64,000 nucleotides of DNA from Pochonia chlamydosporia 170 (taxonomy: Eukaryota > Ascomycota > Sordariomycetes > Hypocreales > Clavicipitaceae): the NCBI RefSeq assembly GCF_001653235.2, contig NC_035790.1, positions 5,208,001-5,272,000 of the forward strand, in the 5' to 3' direction. The notes below the pieces were generated by a model. That model searched no databases. It saw only the letters and a program-made list of their open reading frames with translations, and was not told where the DNA came from. The position numbers and the translations under genes were made by a program. This document shows, piece by piece, positions 1 through 13,210 of this stretch. Within the stretch, counting starts at the first letter, position 1. The number at the start of each line of letters is the position of its first letter.

Positions 1-3000
1 GCATGTGAGGTGCTACCCTTGGAACCTGGGCCAGAGACAAAATATCCAGTCTGATTCTCAGTCAGAGACAGTGGGGTTTGAATGGCATCAATCAGACGAT
101 CAGCATCACTCTTCTGACTGGCATGGCTGATCAAGCTCTCGATACTGCGGCGACTGCCGGCACTCCCTGTTCCTGCTGACCTTCTATCCAGGTCAGCAGC
201 CAAATTCATGTTGCTTCCACGCTCAATCAGCATTATTTCACCGGCCGGTGTAGCCTTAAGACCTGGTGACGTGGAGGCGACTGCTATGTTCGGCTGAGTT
301 GCAGACACTGAGTCTTGGGCTGTCCCTCCCGACTCCGGGCTTGGTGTATTCTCTGGGAGCTGGAATGGCAACTGAACAACAAATCTGGAGCCTTGACCCT
401 CCTCAGACTTCAACCGAAGCTGCCCGTCCATATTTCTAACAATTCGCGCTACCACAGCAAGTCCCAAACCGAGGGTTCTCGTCTCGGGCTGTCTGTCCAA
501 TGGCCCGGAGGTTGGCGATGCGGAGTCATCGGTGCTAACTTGCTCTAGGTCTCTGAAAAGCGAATCCAGTTGTTTGGGGTTCATGCCAGCGCCTGAGTCT
601 GCCACGACAAAATCGATGAAGGCCATGCCGTCTCGAACTTCAGAAACAAACATTTCAATATGAACAGAGCCTTGCTCTGTATGGGCAACAGCATTCGCGG
701 TAATGTTTGATAACGCCTGTCGTACTCGCCGGCTGTCACCATAGACAAATTGAGGAAGTCCGGGGTGTTTTGTGACTTGGTAATCGATACCCTTTCGCTT
801 CGCATCAACGTAAAACGGGTCTGTTGCTTCGTTTATACAAGCATCCAGGTCAAACATTTCATCCTTGATCAGATTTTGACCTTCTTCCGTCTTTGTAAGG
901 TCGAGCAAATCGTTGATCACGTAAATCAATGACTTCGAAGCTGAGTGAGAACGAGCTAAGTTTTCGCGAGTCTCTTGGTCTAGTGTTCCTTCAAGGGCAA
1001 TCTCGAGGTAGTTGATAATGGCGTTAAGGGGGGTTCGGACTTCATGGGCCGAGTTAGCCAGAAGTATTCTTGTAAGTTTGCTGCTTTCCAGTGCCGCCTC
1101 TTTTTGCCTCCAAACCTCGATAAATTTACCTGTTATTTCTAGTTAGCATAAGTGATATTGTACAGTAGTCCATACACGCATACCGTAGACGAGACAGAGC
1201 ACAGCTGCTGTTTCCACTTGCTCTTCGTTCCACTCACGGCACTTTCCCAGAACAGTTTCGTTCCAAATCTTGAAGCTTTTTCTGGGCTCAAGATATCCGG
1301 CGGTGCCGTCCCGGATTACTTTCTCGTAGGGGTTGCCGGCCCATTTCACTTCCTTAATTTGCCCTCGCCGGAAGAATACAATGAAGTCGCTACCTCCAAC
1401 GCTGAGAGGCACGTATAAAAGTCCAGCTATGACCTGGAATCCAGGGGGGTACTTCAAATCTGGAAAATCCTCTCGCACGTCTTGCGATGCAGCAACTGAA
1501 GTCAGCTTCCTCATCCGTAAATATTCCAACATTGCCAGTGCTTCTTGGCTGTGCTCAATGGCGCCAAGTATCTTGGTTTCCCCCTGTATTGACAAAAGTC
1601 CAAAGTCAGCATCAAACAACTTCAACAAGTCATCCGACGACGCAATGATGTACCCGGAAGGGTTCTTTTCCGTTGGGGCTGTATTGATAAGCTTCCGTGC
1701 TTGAAGTCTTGATGCGTACGACAGCCTCTCAATGTTCCTGGACGCAGTGTCTCCAACCAGTCGACACATCTTCCGTATTGGAAAGGATACACGCATTCCA
1801 TGGTCTCCGTAAGTATGGCAAGAAATCAGCCCCCAAAGCTCATTAAACGCATTTATGGAGATGGACATGGACGATCGGACTGCCATATTGGCCAAATACT
1901 TAAGATGAATAGGTGACATGGCGCGAAGATACGCGTGGGTCATGTCGAGGGGAACATCCAGATCGTCCTTGGTCCGGCACACCATTCGTGCTGTATCAAG
2001 GTCCCGGTCGTATAGAAGGCGGACCTTATTGATCTTGTACAGTTCTCGGGCCTGTCGTGGGATATCAGAAGCTGGGAAGTGCAAACCTTTATACAAGTCG
2101 ACAGTTTGGGACGTATCAACCAGCTCCGTAACCACCTTTCCATTAAATGATGAATCGAATTGGTAGATCATGACGCGGTGAAAGCCAGTCAGTTCCTTGA
2201 CGATCCCCACGAGAATCTTGAGAAAATTTTCTAGGTTCGGGGCAGATGCTAACTGCTCTTGAACCTGCGACATGATGTCAAATACTTGCATGGCTCCCTG
2301 CTCTCCTCGACGTTTCCGTGCACTGCGCAGAATTCGTAATGGCTTGCTTAGAATTTCTGTGCTAGCCTCGATCTCTTCCAGGGTCGGGTTTGAATGAAGG
2401 GTATCGTGAGGTGTATCTGGGGTGAGTTCGTCGGCAGGTCGCAATGGGTATTCCTTGTCATCATCTAGTTCGAATTCGCAAATGATTAGATCGGGGTGGG
2501 CGTTGTTGATGTGTATAGCACACCACAGCTTGATACTTTTCCCAGTCTTTGGCGGCTTGATTGAGAGGCTGAGAACCTCTGGACCATTAACGGCGGGGTC
2601 AGCATCTTCATCGCGGATAAAATCTATGTGGTCTAATAGATTATCTTGCTGTTCCTCGGTCAAAATATTCAAGAAGTTCTTGAGACGAAACAACTGTTTC
2701 GGGGTATATCCAATAATTTTGCCCGAGTTTTCGCTAGCATAGCGAACTGAGAAGCTGCCGCTACCGTCTTCCCGTAAAGCCAAAAGAACGCCGAAGCCCT
2801 GCACAGCTCCGGGTGTATGAATTGGTTCGTCTTCACATTGCTGTAATACCCCATCACGTCCAGTTATAATAGCATGCCCTTCATCCGTCTCAACGTGCGT
2901 AAACCGAGTTGTCATGTGTGGAAGTTCGCCCAGTGACTGATTTGCGGACGTGGTTGATGCAGTATCAGCTCGGTCAGCTGGAGCTGGGCCGCCGCCCAAA

Positions 3001-3608
3001 GGTCCGGATTCCTCGCTCTCATGGTCTGACGCTGAGATATCGAGCTGTAATGGCGCCACAGATCCGTGTCGTACCGCATCCGCTTGTATGCTAGACACTG
3101 GCCCGCTCATTGCTCGCTTCCTGCGCAAATCGACGCCAGGGCCACTGGGTTGACCAGCACTGGGGGACATGGGAGCAAACTCAAGCTTCCTTGTATCACT
3201 TGATGAGTCTCCTCGATATGACATTCGATGCCCGGCAATGCCGCGGCTCTCGGTATCAGACGAATGCTGCATGCTGTCATCGACCACTGAGTGTCTCGGA
3301 GTTGGGTCTACACTAACAACAGACCTGATCGGAAAGACGCGATCCCCTGATATATCTGACGCAGCAGAAGGGTAACCTAACTGCATTTCCGACCCTCCGC
3401 TCCATGGTGAAAATGGACCAGGTCCGCCAAAACTACTTAATGGATCTTCTGTTGAGGACGCGGGCGCAGCAGTCTGTGTGGGCTGAGGTATTGAGGTAGA
3501 CCCAAGCTGCAAGTTACCAATTGGTGTCAGTTTTCGTTGCTGCGTCGGATCTTGCGGTTCAGAGGGCGGTGCCGAAGGATCTTTATCATTTCGTTGCAAT
3601 TCATCCAT
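1..3608 (-). CDS. fphA: Fungal phytochrome hybrid histidine kinase (3' end beyond window)
   Basis: Red/far-red photoreceptor with a sensor kinase output, expected to act in the cytosol and nucleus through a phosphorelay. Exon 1 is 3608-1184 and exon 2 is 1129-1 and continues past the edge. The 54-bp intron 1130-1183 has a GTATGC donor, a GCTAAC branch point and an ACAG acceptor. At least 1183 residues are visible. A disordered Ser/Pro-rich N-terminus of about 230 residues precedes the PAS domain, where Cys258 in QQCEDEPIHTPG sits at the biliverdin-attachment position of fungal phytochromes. The GAF domain has PASDIP, and the PHY domain has the PRxSF motif (PRKSF). After the intron come the HisKA box AHEVRTPLNAI (His837) and an HATPase domain with DSGAGM and GLGLAVV. 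The response-regulator domain expected in this family would lie outside the window. The start ATG is the first in frame. The symbol follows Aspergillus usage. Confidence 0.95.
1130..1183 (-). other. Phytochrome intron between PHY and HisKA
   Basis: A 54-bp intron with GTATGC donor, GCTAAC branch site and AACAG acceptor. Without splicing the frame stops at 1143, and splicing joins Tyr-Gly to the kinase half in frame. It separates the photosensory module from the transmitter module. Confidence 0.9.
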
Positions 3609-5480
3609 AATGAAATAATATGGAGTGACCTAATAGTCACGATTGGTGATGTCGAGAAAAGGTGCTTTTGACGTAGCCGTTGGAGAGGCAGCTGGTGTGG
3701 CGAAAATGATGGGCTCACTGCATGCCGGGATGATTTAAGTGGCGTCCGGGTGCAGCTTCTTTAAAAAGAAGGCGTAGGAGAATTCAACAATCATGCCTCG
3801 GCCAGGCCCAGAGTGTTGGGATCGATCTATCCCCTGCGTCAAGAAGGAAAAAGAGGCACAGAATAAATCCAACGGCTTGGTAACCGCACAAGAGGTTGTG
3901 GAAGTCAAGCTCGACAGACTCGATAAGCAGAGCCGCGGGGGAACACGTTCAAGTTCAGGATTTGGAGGTGGCGTGTGGGGACAAGACCAGGATGGCCTTG
4001 GATGGGACCTGAGCAACTTGGATTCCAGGCGCGAGGACCGAGTTTGCATGGACATCTGATCTTTAGCCATGCATCTCTAGTAGAAAGTAGAGGGGGTTTT
4101 GGTAAAGTCTAGTTTGGCACACGAAGCGAAGAAAGTGGAGGGTTCGAGGGTATGAGGGTATGAGGCGCACAGTGCGAACGGAAAGGACTATAGAGAATGA
4201 CCATGAATGTGGTTGAGTGGCTGAGGCACAAGATGAGCAGGATGAGGGCAACAATACCTCGAACTTGGATAGGACGGACCGAACAGCATTAATTACCACT
4301 TAAAATTTATGCTGTTTCCAAGCCGAAGCCAATGCCAATGCCAATGCCAAAAGGGTGGTGTCCCTGCGCTCGCTGGTTCTGCTGCCCTCACCTCACCTCC
4401 ATAATCGCCATCGGGAGACAGAATGTCGATCTGGTGCCAAAATCCCAGTCTTTGGTGTCGCGTCACCTTCGTGACCAAACACCATCTCAAAACTCCCTTG
4501 CGTCTCGCATCCTAATGGCCCACGCATTTCACGGCATAACGGTAAAAGAAAAAAAAATATTGCTCCATCATGTGCCTTGGGAACGGCGCCGTTGAGACTG
4601 TTGTCTAGTCTGCGGAGACCTCAACTGGTTGGCTTGCAAGATAATGGGCCACTTTCAGGTCTTGCAAGTCATGTCGTGCCAGAATGGAGAGCATTTCTGC
4701 CATGTGATTGTCATTGGCGATTCATTGCCCTTCACACTGACCAGATAAACGGCCAAACAGTCCGGACCTGCCGCTGGATTACTTTATGCTCATTTTCTAG
4801 AAGACTCAAGCAGACCAGTCGTCGGCATCTCCCACAAATATGGCCCGTGGATGAAGGCTGCTAGCTCATAGGAACCTAGCGCTCGCGTCATCACTAATTC
4901 GTTAAATATGTCGAAATCTCGCTGCTTCTGCAAAAGTTACTGGAACCCACAACTGATTACTTTTTGCAAAGTCAATTCCTATCGGCGCATTGCGCCTCCA
5001 GAAACAGACAGATGGTATGGCTTCTCACAAAACAACGGGACCAGTTCTTCCTTGTTTGACCAAATGTCGTTGGTGTTGGCCGCACTGTGCCAATCCCTGC
5101 CCCATTGCCCCTCCCTCGTCTCTCCTTGTTACTCAATCTGGATGAGCCAAGCACTAGTTGTGCCGCTATGCACATATCGCAGAGATGGTATCGTGTGGCA
5201 TATCTCTCACTATTTGGAGCAAACACCTCTTTTTCAAAGTGTCTTTAGCTCCTGCATAGTATCTCGCATCCTTATTCCCGCTTGATTATTTGCCCCTCGC
5301 CCATCGTGAGACCGAAATTACAGGTATAGCAACTGCCAAGTTTGTACCTGCTCCGGTGCATCTGCTCCGGAAGTGGATCCGATGACCCAGAATCGCCCGC
5401 GCCAATAGTGTCAGTTGGTGGTATCCGCCAGGGGAAACTGGCTTTTGCTTTGTCGAATCCACGATGACAGGTGACATGCC
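3609..5480. other. Phytochrome upstream region, no gene seen
   Basis: This holds the phytochrome promoter and leader. Short open frames on both strands lack recognisable domains or a consistent splice pattern. Nothing further can be supported. Confidence 0.6.
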
Positions 5481-5489
5481 ACTTTCAAT

Positions 5490-6175
5490 CTTCAACTTTG
5501 CGACAAATACTCTATAAATTTAGAGAGGAAACCCTCCAATTTATGATACAACCGCTTCCCCGACCGTGTTCGCGTCGACACTATCGACTGTGCTTTCAGA
5601 GACAGGAATTGATTGATGGAATGGTCGATTACTGACCCGATCGTATTGACCAACTTCGCGCTGGCGATCACTAGATCTCGTATCGCCCCCGGTCGCTTGC
5701 AGAACCAACAGTCGGCAATATGGTGCCAGAGCAGGAGTTCGGCAAACTTGAACTCCATCGCCTGGATTCACTTGATATCGCAAGAGCCCTTTCTCGAGAT
5801 GGCAACGTCAAAACCCAATGTGCGAAGCCTCAGTCAATGGCACTGCCGTGTGCGGCCGGGTTATGCAGCTTGCAAGAGTGAATGCGTGACTATTCTACTA
5901 TGTATCATCCAAATGGGTTGGTTTCAAAGCGTGAGTCTATTATCAGAATTGTATGCTTACTTTTGGGCTGTACTATCCTTCTTGTTCCCAAATTCATGCT
6001 TCATTCTGGCTACTCTTTACCATTGCGCGCGCAAGCACCCACCAAGGTCGACACATACATCTATTCAGGGCTGAATGATACCGTCGAACTAATCACATAC
6101 GTCGCTGTAGTTGTGTTGGGGTCATATTGCATTTCTGGGTACCGACTGGTCGTACGGAGTACAGAGCGGTGAACT
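5490..6175 (+). pseudogene. Possible relic of a membrane-protein gene
   Basis: One reading frame runs through most of this stretch with only three in-frame stops, near 5633, 5681 and 5879. Its 3' part, 5882-6172, encodes two hydrophobic segments (around RIVCLLLGCTILLVPKF and ELITYVAVVVLGSYC) separated by a polar loop. This arrangement loosely resembles the C-terminal membrane hairpin of fungal DUF6594 proteins. No start or splice model gives a full protein, so a decayed copy is the best reading. It could also be chance, and the family name is a guess from pattern only. Confidence 0.22.
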
Positions 6176-7170
6176 AAGAATGACGGCCATATGTGAGTTA
6201 CAAAGGGGTCCTCATGGTGAATGATTCAAGGAATGGGACTACTGGTATCGACAAAACCTCATCTTGGAAGGTGATGATACTTCTGGAAGCTTGGTCCCGC
6301 AATAAGCTCTTTCCAGGGACGGTACGGCTGCGAGACCACTTCTCCCGTCATGTTCCAGCCAGGGTTAAGATATGGGAACCTAACAGTGAGGAAAATGTGT
6401 ATCGTCCGTCGTAGTTCCCGCTGTTACAACGTTAAATGCAGTAACGGCGCAACCTCACGTGTAGAAGGGGCTAGCTTGTCAGTTAATCTCGCTGGTGCGG
6501 CACGTAGCGAACTCAGCATGCCAGTGCCAAACGTAAAGTTTAGACAGAGTCGTCGTTTATATGCAGCGTTAGGATTACATACCCGCATCGCTAGCTTTCG
6601 GTCCAAAACTAAGTCCTTGTAAGCTAAACAATACAATAAACATAGCACAACGTACACATCTGGGACTTACCTATCACGTACAAGTCCTCGACAAACTAGT
6701 ATGTCCTTCATTCTTGCTATTCCATGTACGTTTAAAACTACCTAGGTAAACAGGAGCTCACTGTCGCCAAAGAACTTCCACCGACACCAAGTTGACTTAA
6801 AGACGCCTCGGATTTGAATTGCACATGCCATGTGATGGCAACACTAAGTAAAGACTGCAGGCGGAGTGTCAGCCTCATAGTGTTGGATCCCCCAATCGTC
6901 TTATTCTCGTGGATTTTATCCATTATCTACACAAGTAGTCAAACGGAATAAGCGGGTTCACATTCAGTGCATCAGAAGCTTCAATAGCGCCAAAATTGCA
7001 ATTGCGAATATGATGCCTGACTAAAAGCACCATAATCTGTACTAGAGCATACAGCCCGTTCACGAGACGATAAACAATGGACCACATGACCGGCACTGCT
7101 ATCAACCTAGTCCATATTCTAAATTAATCAACACAGAAAAAGGACTGTGTCGTCACGGCTCACTGTGCAT

Positions 7171-7216
7171 TTGCAGTTGTTAGATATGTACCGTTGCAGC
7201 TGTTAGATATGTACCG
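7171..7216. repeat. 23-bp tandem duplication
   Basis: Two adjacent copies of a 23-bp unit (TTGCAGYTGTTAGATATG plus TACCG) differ at one position. The repeat lies in non-coding DNA and no function is apparent. Confidence 0.85.
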
Positions 7217-10200
7217 TCACAATGACCTCGGGCTATCCAAGTTGCGGATAATTTGATCGGCAACTGTGCTAGGAGCATTATTTGCGCTGAGCCTACACGC
7301 ATTCAGCGGCTTCAAGGATAATGATACATCAGTTATCAAAAACGTACACGCCGTGCATCTGCTTGTTTGCGGCGATCTGTGTCATGACCAACCCACTCGG
7401 AAGCACTTCCCGGACCGGACTTGCTGACACTCCCGGGTCTTATTTCCCTCTCCATTGTAATTGCTGACCTCCATGATTGCCACAATAGTAATTCAATCAG
7501 TATACCCTTTTGCCGCAGGATATTACGTCACCTGTGTCTTTCAAGTTCGGTTCCGACGCTCGGTACGGTGTGCGTCCGCCGGTTCCGTACGGGCCGCAAA
7601 CCGCCTTACCCGGAAGTCCCGGGAGGCGCAACGTGTGGCAGAGAATAGTTACCACCGCATCATTGTTTCCAATTCTCTCGTCCTCGGTTAATGCAAGCTT
7701 GTCATATTTTGAATGGGTATTTAAATCGAAGTGATAATAAACTGCGAGAGTGGGACGTGAGATGCGGACTCGGCCAGGTAATATCCACCTCTTACATCAC
7801 GAAAGTCAAAACAATTGTCAGCCGTGAAGTCCTGTGGAACAAAATGTACCGGCTAACGGTTGCGACTAAATTAGAGCTACTAGGATTCCTGTATTGGAGG
7901 AGATTGGCGGCTCAATGATATTACCGAGTAACCCTATTATAGCAAGAATGATATGGGTGTGGGCTTTCAACCTTCCAATCGGAAGTGGGAGGCTGATATA
8001 CCTCAAATCATTTCAACGGCTTCAACTTGATACGTGTAGCAACTTATTTTGGCTATCCGGATGATAACAACGGAAATGCGAGGCTATTAGAATCCGAGTC
8101 CACCAATAGAGTATATTACAACATGTCACTACAGCTGATTCCCGACCTGTCCATGACGATCAAGACGACGTCTCAAAGTCGGGTGCCCAGCAACGAGTGG
8201 AATTGTTCTATGCCAGTGCGAAAACATCCAAGTCAATGGGAGATGACGAAGATGTCGATATACAATGCAGAGCATCGTAGAATCTGGCAAAATCACTTAT
8301 ACATGCGCGGTATTGTCGATCGATCATTGCGCTAGCAGCAGTAGAGGTTCTGCAAATACGCCACCAGGCCACTTGGTGGTGATGTGATACAGCTCGCTTC
8401 TGGCGATCTTGGCACTGCATCAGTGCTAGATTCTGCTGGATCAAGTCATGAGCATAAGCAGGAGTGAAGCTCAGGGGAGAACGCAGTCACAGCACATCGT
8501 CGCGCAGATTGACGCTGGATATGATATGCGTGCGGTTTGCGTGTCTCCCGGCTGGTTTGCTTGCGTGCTGCCACCGCTCTTCTCTCGACACCAAGATGAT
8601 GGATGTGAAGCTCTGACATCTCCCAGCGTGGAAACGCTTGCCGAGATGTAGCCAATTGATATTAATACCAGGAATGGCATCTCCGCGAATCCTCAACATA
8701 AATTCATTTAGCGTGATCGGCAGGAGATTGTGTGAATGAGAGTGAGAGTAGAGGTCCGGAATCGCAGTGGCTTTTTTTTAAAGGGGAAGAGAAGAGGAAG
8801 ATGGAAAATTTTGGTTGGGGAAAAGATATGGCACTGATTGGCAGTTTCGGTTGTGAATTGTCGTCTGTCAACGAGTGGAGTCATGGCCCAAGCGCCGGGG
8901 CCCTTATAGGCCAGAATGCTAAGGCACAAAGAAATTTTTCATCAAAGTCACGAAAGCCCGGTCAATCTAGCAAATCGGTGCGGTCAATGGTCGTAAACGC
9001 AAAACAACCAAGGTATAAAAAAAAAAAAAAGCTGGAGCCGTTGATGGAGCCACGGATACCTGATGGATTGAAGGAACGAATGAACATACTTGACAGATGG
9101 AACCCCATTAACCCACAGGACATCCGAGGACAGCATACTAGGTAGGTATGTACGGAGTACAGAAATCGCCGGTGGGTTGGTCACCTGATGCGTCCAACAA
9201 AGCCTTTGAACACCATTGACGAGCCATTGTTAGCCGGGAGACTGCAGATGCGGAAACGTTGGCATCGATCAAGCGCTTTGCTTTGCAAGAAACTACGACG
9301 GCCCGACCACAACACCAAGGTCAAAACAACGTCATTGATCCAGGACTGACACTCAAGGTCACATCGACTCTTTTGCGCTGCAAGCCAGGGAGCTGGGCTG
9401 CTTGAGTACTCGCATAAACGTGTTACAGTACAGTACAGTACTGCAAGAACTAATAATAATTCATCGATTGAGACACCCATACGGAGCACGGTACGGATGA
9501 CCTATCTCTGCAAGCTGCAGCCGCCGACACAGTTTGCGCAGACGGGGATCGATATTCAGCCATCTTAGATGTCACCATGCTGCTAGTACGTAACAACAGA
9601 CCGATGCGGGAATGGCGGTTGCTCGAAAATGGTCAGGGCTTGCAACGATTCCAGTGGGACGCCCAACTCTCAAATGAAGGGTCCATCAGAGGCTGCATGT
9701 CTTGACCAAATGGCGCCAGTGGATTCGGCTACGTGCTAGTTTGTTGGAATGCTCTCTGGGTACTAGATACCCCTTAGCCTTACTTTAACGGGCGTCTTCA
9801 ATACATACAGTACAGTACCTAACGGGCTGTTTCCCAAGCATTTTCCAAGGCAAAACAATGGATGTGTGGTCCTTGTTCCCTGTACGGAGTAGTTGAGCAC
9901 GAACTCTCAAGGCAGCAGTTGAAAAGCATGGCACAAACCACAGAGCGCTCCATACACCGTTTAAGGACAATACGGATTGGCAAACTCAAGGGTCATCCGT
10001 TCAAGGCAGTCGAATTGAAGAGAGAGCACGAGGCATCTCTACGGAGTACTGCTCTGAGAATATGGTTTACGGCTCTGTTTGCGAGACGACAGAGCATGTG
10101 TCAGAGCACACCTTTGGGGCACTCGGGGTCAAAGGCTTACTGGCCCTGGCGCTGGTTATGGTGGGGATTTCTTGCAACAAGGGCCCATGACATTTTGAGT

Positions 10201-13191
10201 GTGGAGGTGTCGGAAGGTGTCAGAAAGGGACGATGGTTGGATGGCCAGGTCTTTTGTTCCTAGGACTGAGTCTGGCCCCCCGGCTGAGACAAAGGAAAAT
10301 CGGATGCCATCCATGCCCGTCCTTCTAGAAGGCCGACTCGTGCCGAGAGCTGCCACAAGATCTGTGCCAAGTCCAAACGCTCTGGCCAACAGGGCACAGG
10401 AACATCCGTCGGAGGCGTCCAATGAAGGCGATGCCAGTTGGTGTGGAGGGCAGGTTTCCGATCCATTTTCGAGTGACATGCAGGACAGTGCGAGGTTCCT
10501 TGCTAGCAGCCTCACCAAACACTGACGCGATGGTGAAGCCACACGTTTCCGATGAATCCATGGGTAGCCTGTCGGTTGTCAGGATGAGTGTTGCGGCAAG
10601 GCGCCTGCCAGAAAGCAAGAAAGGCATGGGCACTGCCCTGCAGTGTGAAGTGATCACGATGTCGCCGTCTTTTCCAAGACACGGCCAGTCTTTACTGCTA
10701 CCGGAGTACGGAGTACGAGTCTTGGAATAGCTTCAGCATTGTTCTTACATCATAACGTAAACGTGTAAGTGACTACTCTAAACTTCGTATCGTAACCTTG
10801 CCTCAGCAGCTCAAACCATCCACGGCCCAATTGTTTCAACCGATGCTCTTTCAGGCAGGTTTGTTGGGGCCAAGGAATTCTTGAGTGCAAGACACTTCAC
10901 TTGTTGCTGACACTTGCTAATTCTATACAATGGACTCGGGCAATAGACATTGACCCTTTGCAAAGTAGCTGTCACCATTGAGGCTCCACGCTTCGCCCGT
11001 GTAATTTACATTTCCACCCATATCGAGGATCGGCATTCCCAACCCCACGGGCAGTGCTCAGCCAACAATGTGATTCTCCGTGTGGCACGGGAGGGTCTAC
11101 GGCAAATCTGCATCCCGGAGGCATCTCATGACGCTTGGGGAATTCCTTTCGCAACTCAATGGCAGTCAGGGTGGTGATTTGCATCGAAAGCAAATTGGAC
11201 AGAAACGCCAATCAGGCACTACAGTACAACTCCAGAATCTTGAATCAGATTCCGGTGCGAGCAACTGCACAAGGGTTGGACAGACCATCAGAGTTGTCCA
11301 CTTGCATCCCAACGTGGGTGATTCTTGGCGAACGTGGGATCCTCCGAGCATTATTTCCAACAATGCTTCAGTGCTCACAATACATGGCGTACTGACTTGA
11401 GAATACGTAGATCCCCCCAATGTCCATTTATGCACGTTGCAATGTCATGCATGTCTCGGCTGGTGCTGTACTTCACGGAGCAAGGTATTTGTGTTCAATT
11501 TATGATCTGCGCCCACCACCATTGTTCAATGCTTTATGTGAAGCTGGCATGGACAATTTTCAGGTGTCAAACCTGTCTTAGCTGAGCAGGCTGGCCATTC
11601 AATGCATGTTGCCGACAGTAAGACTAGGTTCTGTATAAATCACGCAACAAAGCATCCATGGGGGGTTTCTATTGTATTGTACTGCTGTTGAGTCCTGAGT
11701 CTGTTGAACTATGCAGTAACAGGCAAAGTACACTGCACAGCACGGTATAGTCGCACATACTGAATCTGTTACTTCACATCGTGATATGTGATAATGGTAA
11801 TTTTAGCGACTGTGCGGCAGCAAAGCTGCCGGAACACGGCCATGACTTCAACTGGGTCTCTGACAATGGTACTCAAAGTTGAGAAGTAGGAAATGACAGT
11901 GGACATTGTAGTCGAAGACTATGAATGCTCCACAGCGAGACGTGTCGACAAGTGATTCTAAGGGATGGGGCTCGACAATTTCAATTCCTGCCTACCAACC
12001 GTAGATCTTACAGCTGGATTCGATGTAGAAAAGCAAACCAAAAGTTGGGCGGAATGTCACCTACATACCATGATCATCCTCCAGTCGTGACTGCATGGGC
12101 CACTACTCTGCATGAACTGCACATCTGAAGACGCAAACATGCAACATGTCACAGTCAAAGGCAAGGCGAATAAAAAAAAGGCTCGAGCATTCATATTTTC
12201 TTGAAACATGATCACTTGGGGACTGCGTTGATCACCTACCAAGGTAGGCCGTGCATCCCAAACAAACCAAATCGTGGGTGTAGAGATGCTGAAAGAAATA
12301 TGCCATGATGTTTTACCTGGTCACCAAAGTTGGAGGGTGGCTGAACTGTCTCCCAAAGAGTGTCGTATAGAGCCAGTTCTTGCAATACTAAGTGTCATCG
12401 ATTGATCCTATCAACCAGTCGAAATTGGCACATTCTGTGGCATACCCAGTCTGGTTTGCATTGCGCCAGACTTCAATGGACCAGACTTTGGAATTTTGTG
12501 CTAATAATGGTGCATTCTGAGTCGTCTCTCCGTCTGCCAGCCCTGCTCCTGCCCAAGCAGTTGACATGGTCGTCCTTTCCTAGTTTGGATTCCTGCAGCC
12601 AGTGGATCTCATCACCAACGAGCCATTTGCTGGCCACCGAGCTCGAAGGCAGTGCTCAACTCCTCTCATCCCAATTCAATATTTGCGTCGCGTGAGCTGC
12701 CTCTGTTGTACGTAGCTATTTGGCTTCATTGCCACTATCGAGATCTACTCCGCTCTATCCTTCACCGCAACATCAATTTGCTGATCCTTGTTTCTACAAT
12801 GCAGAGGAGGAACTCGCCTTTCATTTTACAATAGTGGAAACTTCATCAGAAGACGGATAGCCTCATAAACCATGGCGTCATGGTCTCAGGCGACATGACA
12901 ACGACACTATTGGACCGTCTACCGATTCAATACAGGCCAGGAGCACTCGCAGACCAGGCTAGCCTTCATCCAGCCCCCAGTTGTCGTGTCCAACTGAGAG
13001 ACTCTGCCATTCGTGGAGGACGGTTCCCTGCCCAGGCCGTGCTGGTCTTTGGGCAAGTCCAGGCAGCTCAAAACGAAGGACCTTACGCATGCCAAGAAAT
13101 TTCGTGCCACCAGCCAGGGAAGTAGTTCAGGGCTTGTCAACCTTGTTTGGAATGGCTTGAAATCAGTGCTGTTGGTTCGAATTGAACACCC

Positions 13192-13210
13192 CACCACGAT
13201 TATCGTGGTG
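13192..13210. repeat. 19-bp perfect palindrome
   Basis: CACCACGAT-T-ATCGTGGTG has perfect 9-bp arms around a single central base. It could be a dimeric regulator site or a short hairpin. There is no adjacent gene that explains it. Confidence 0.6.
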
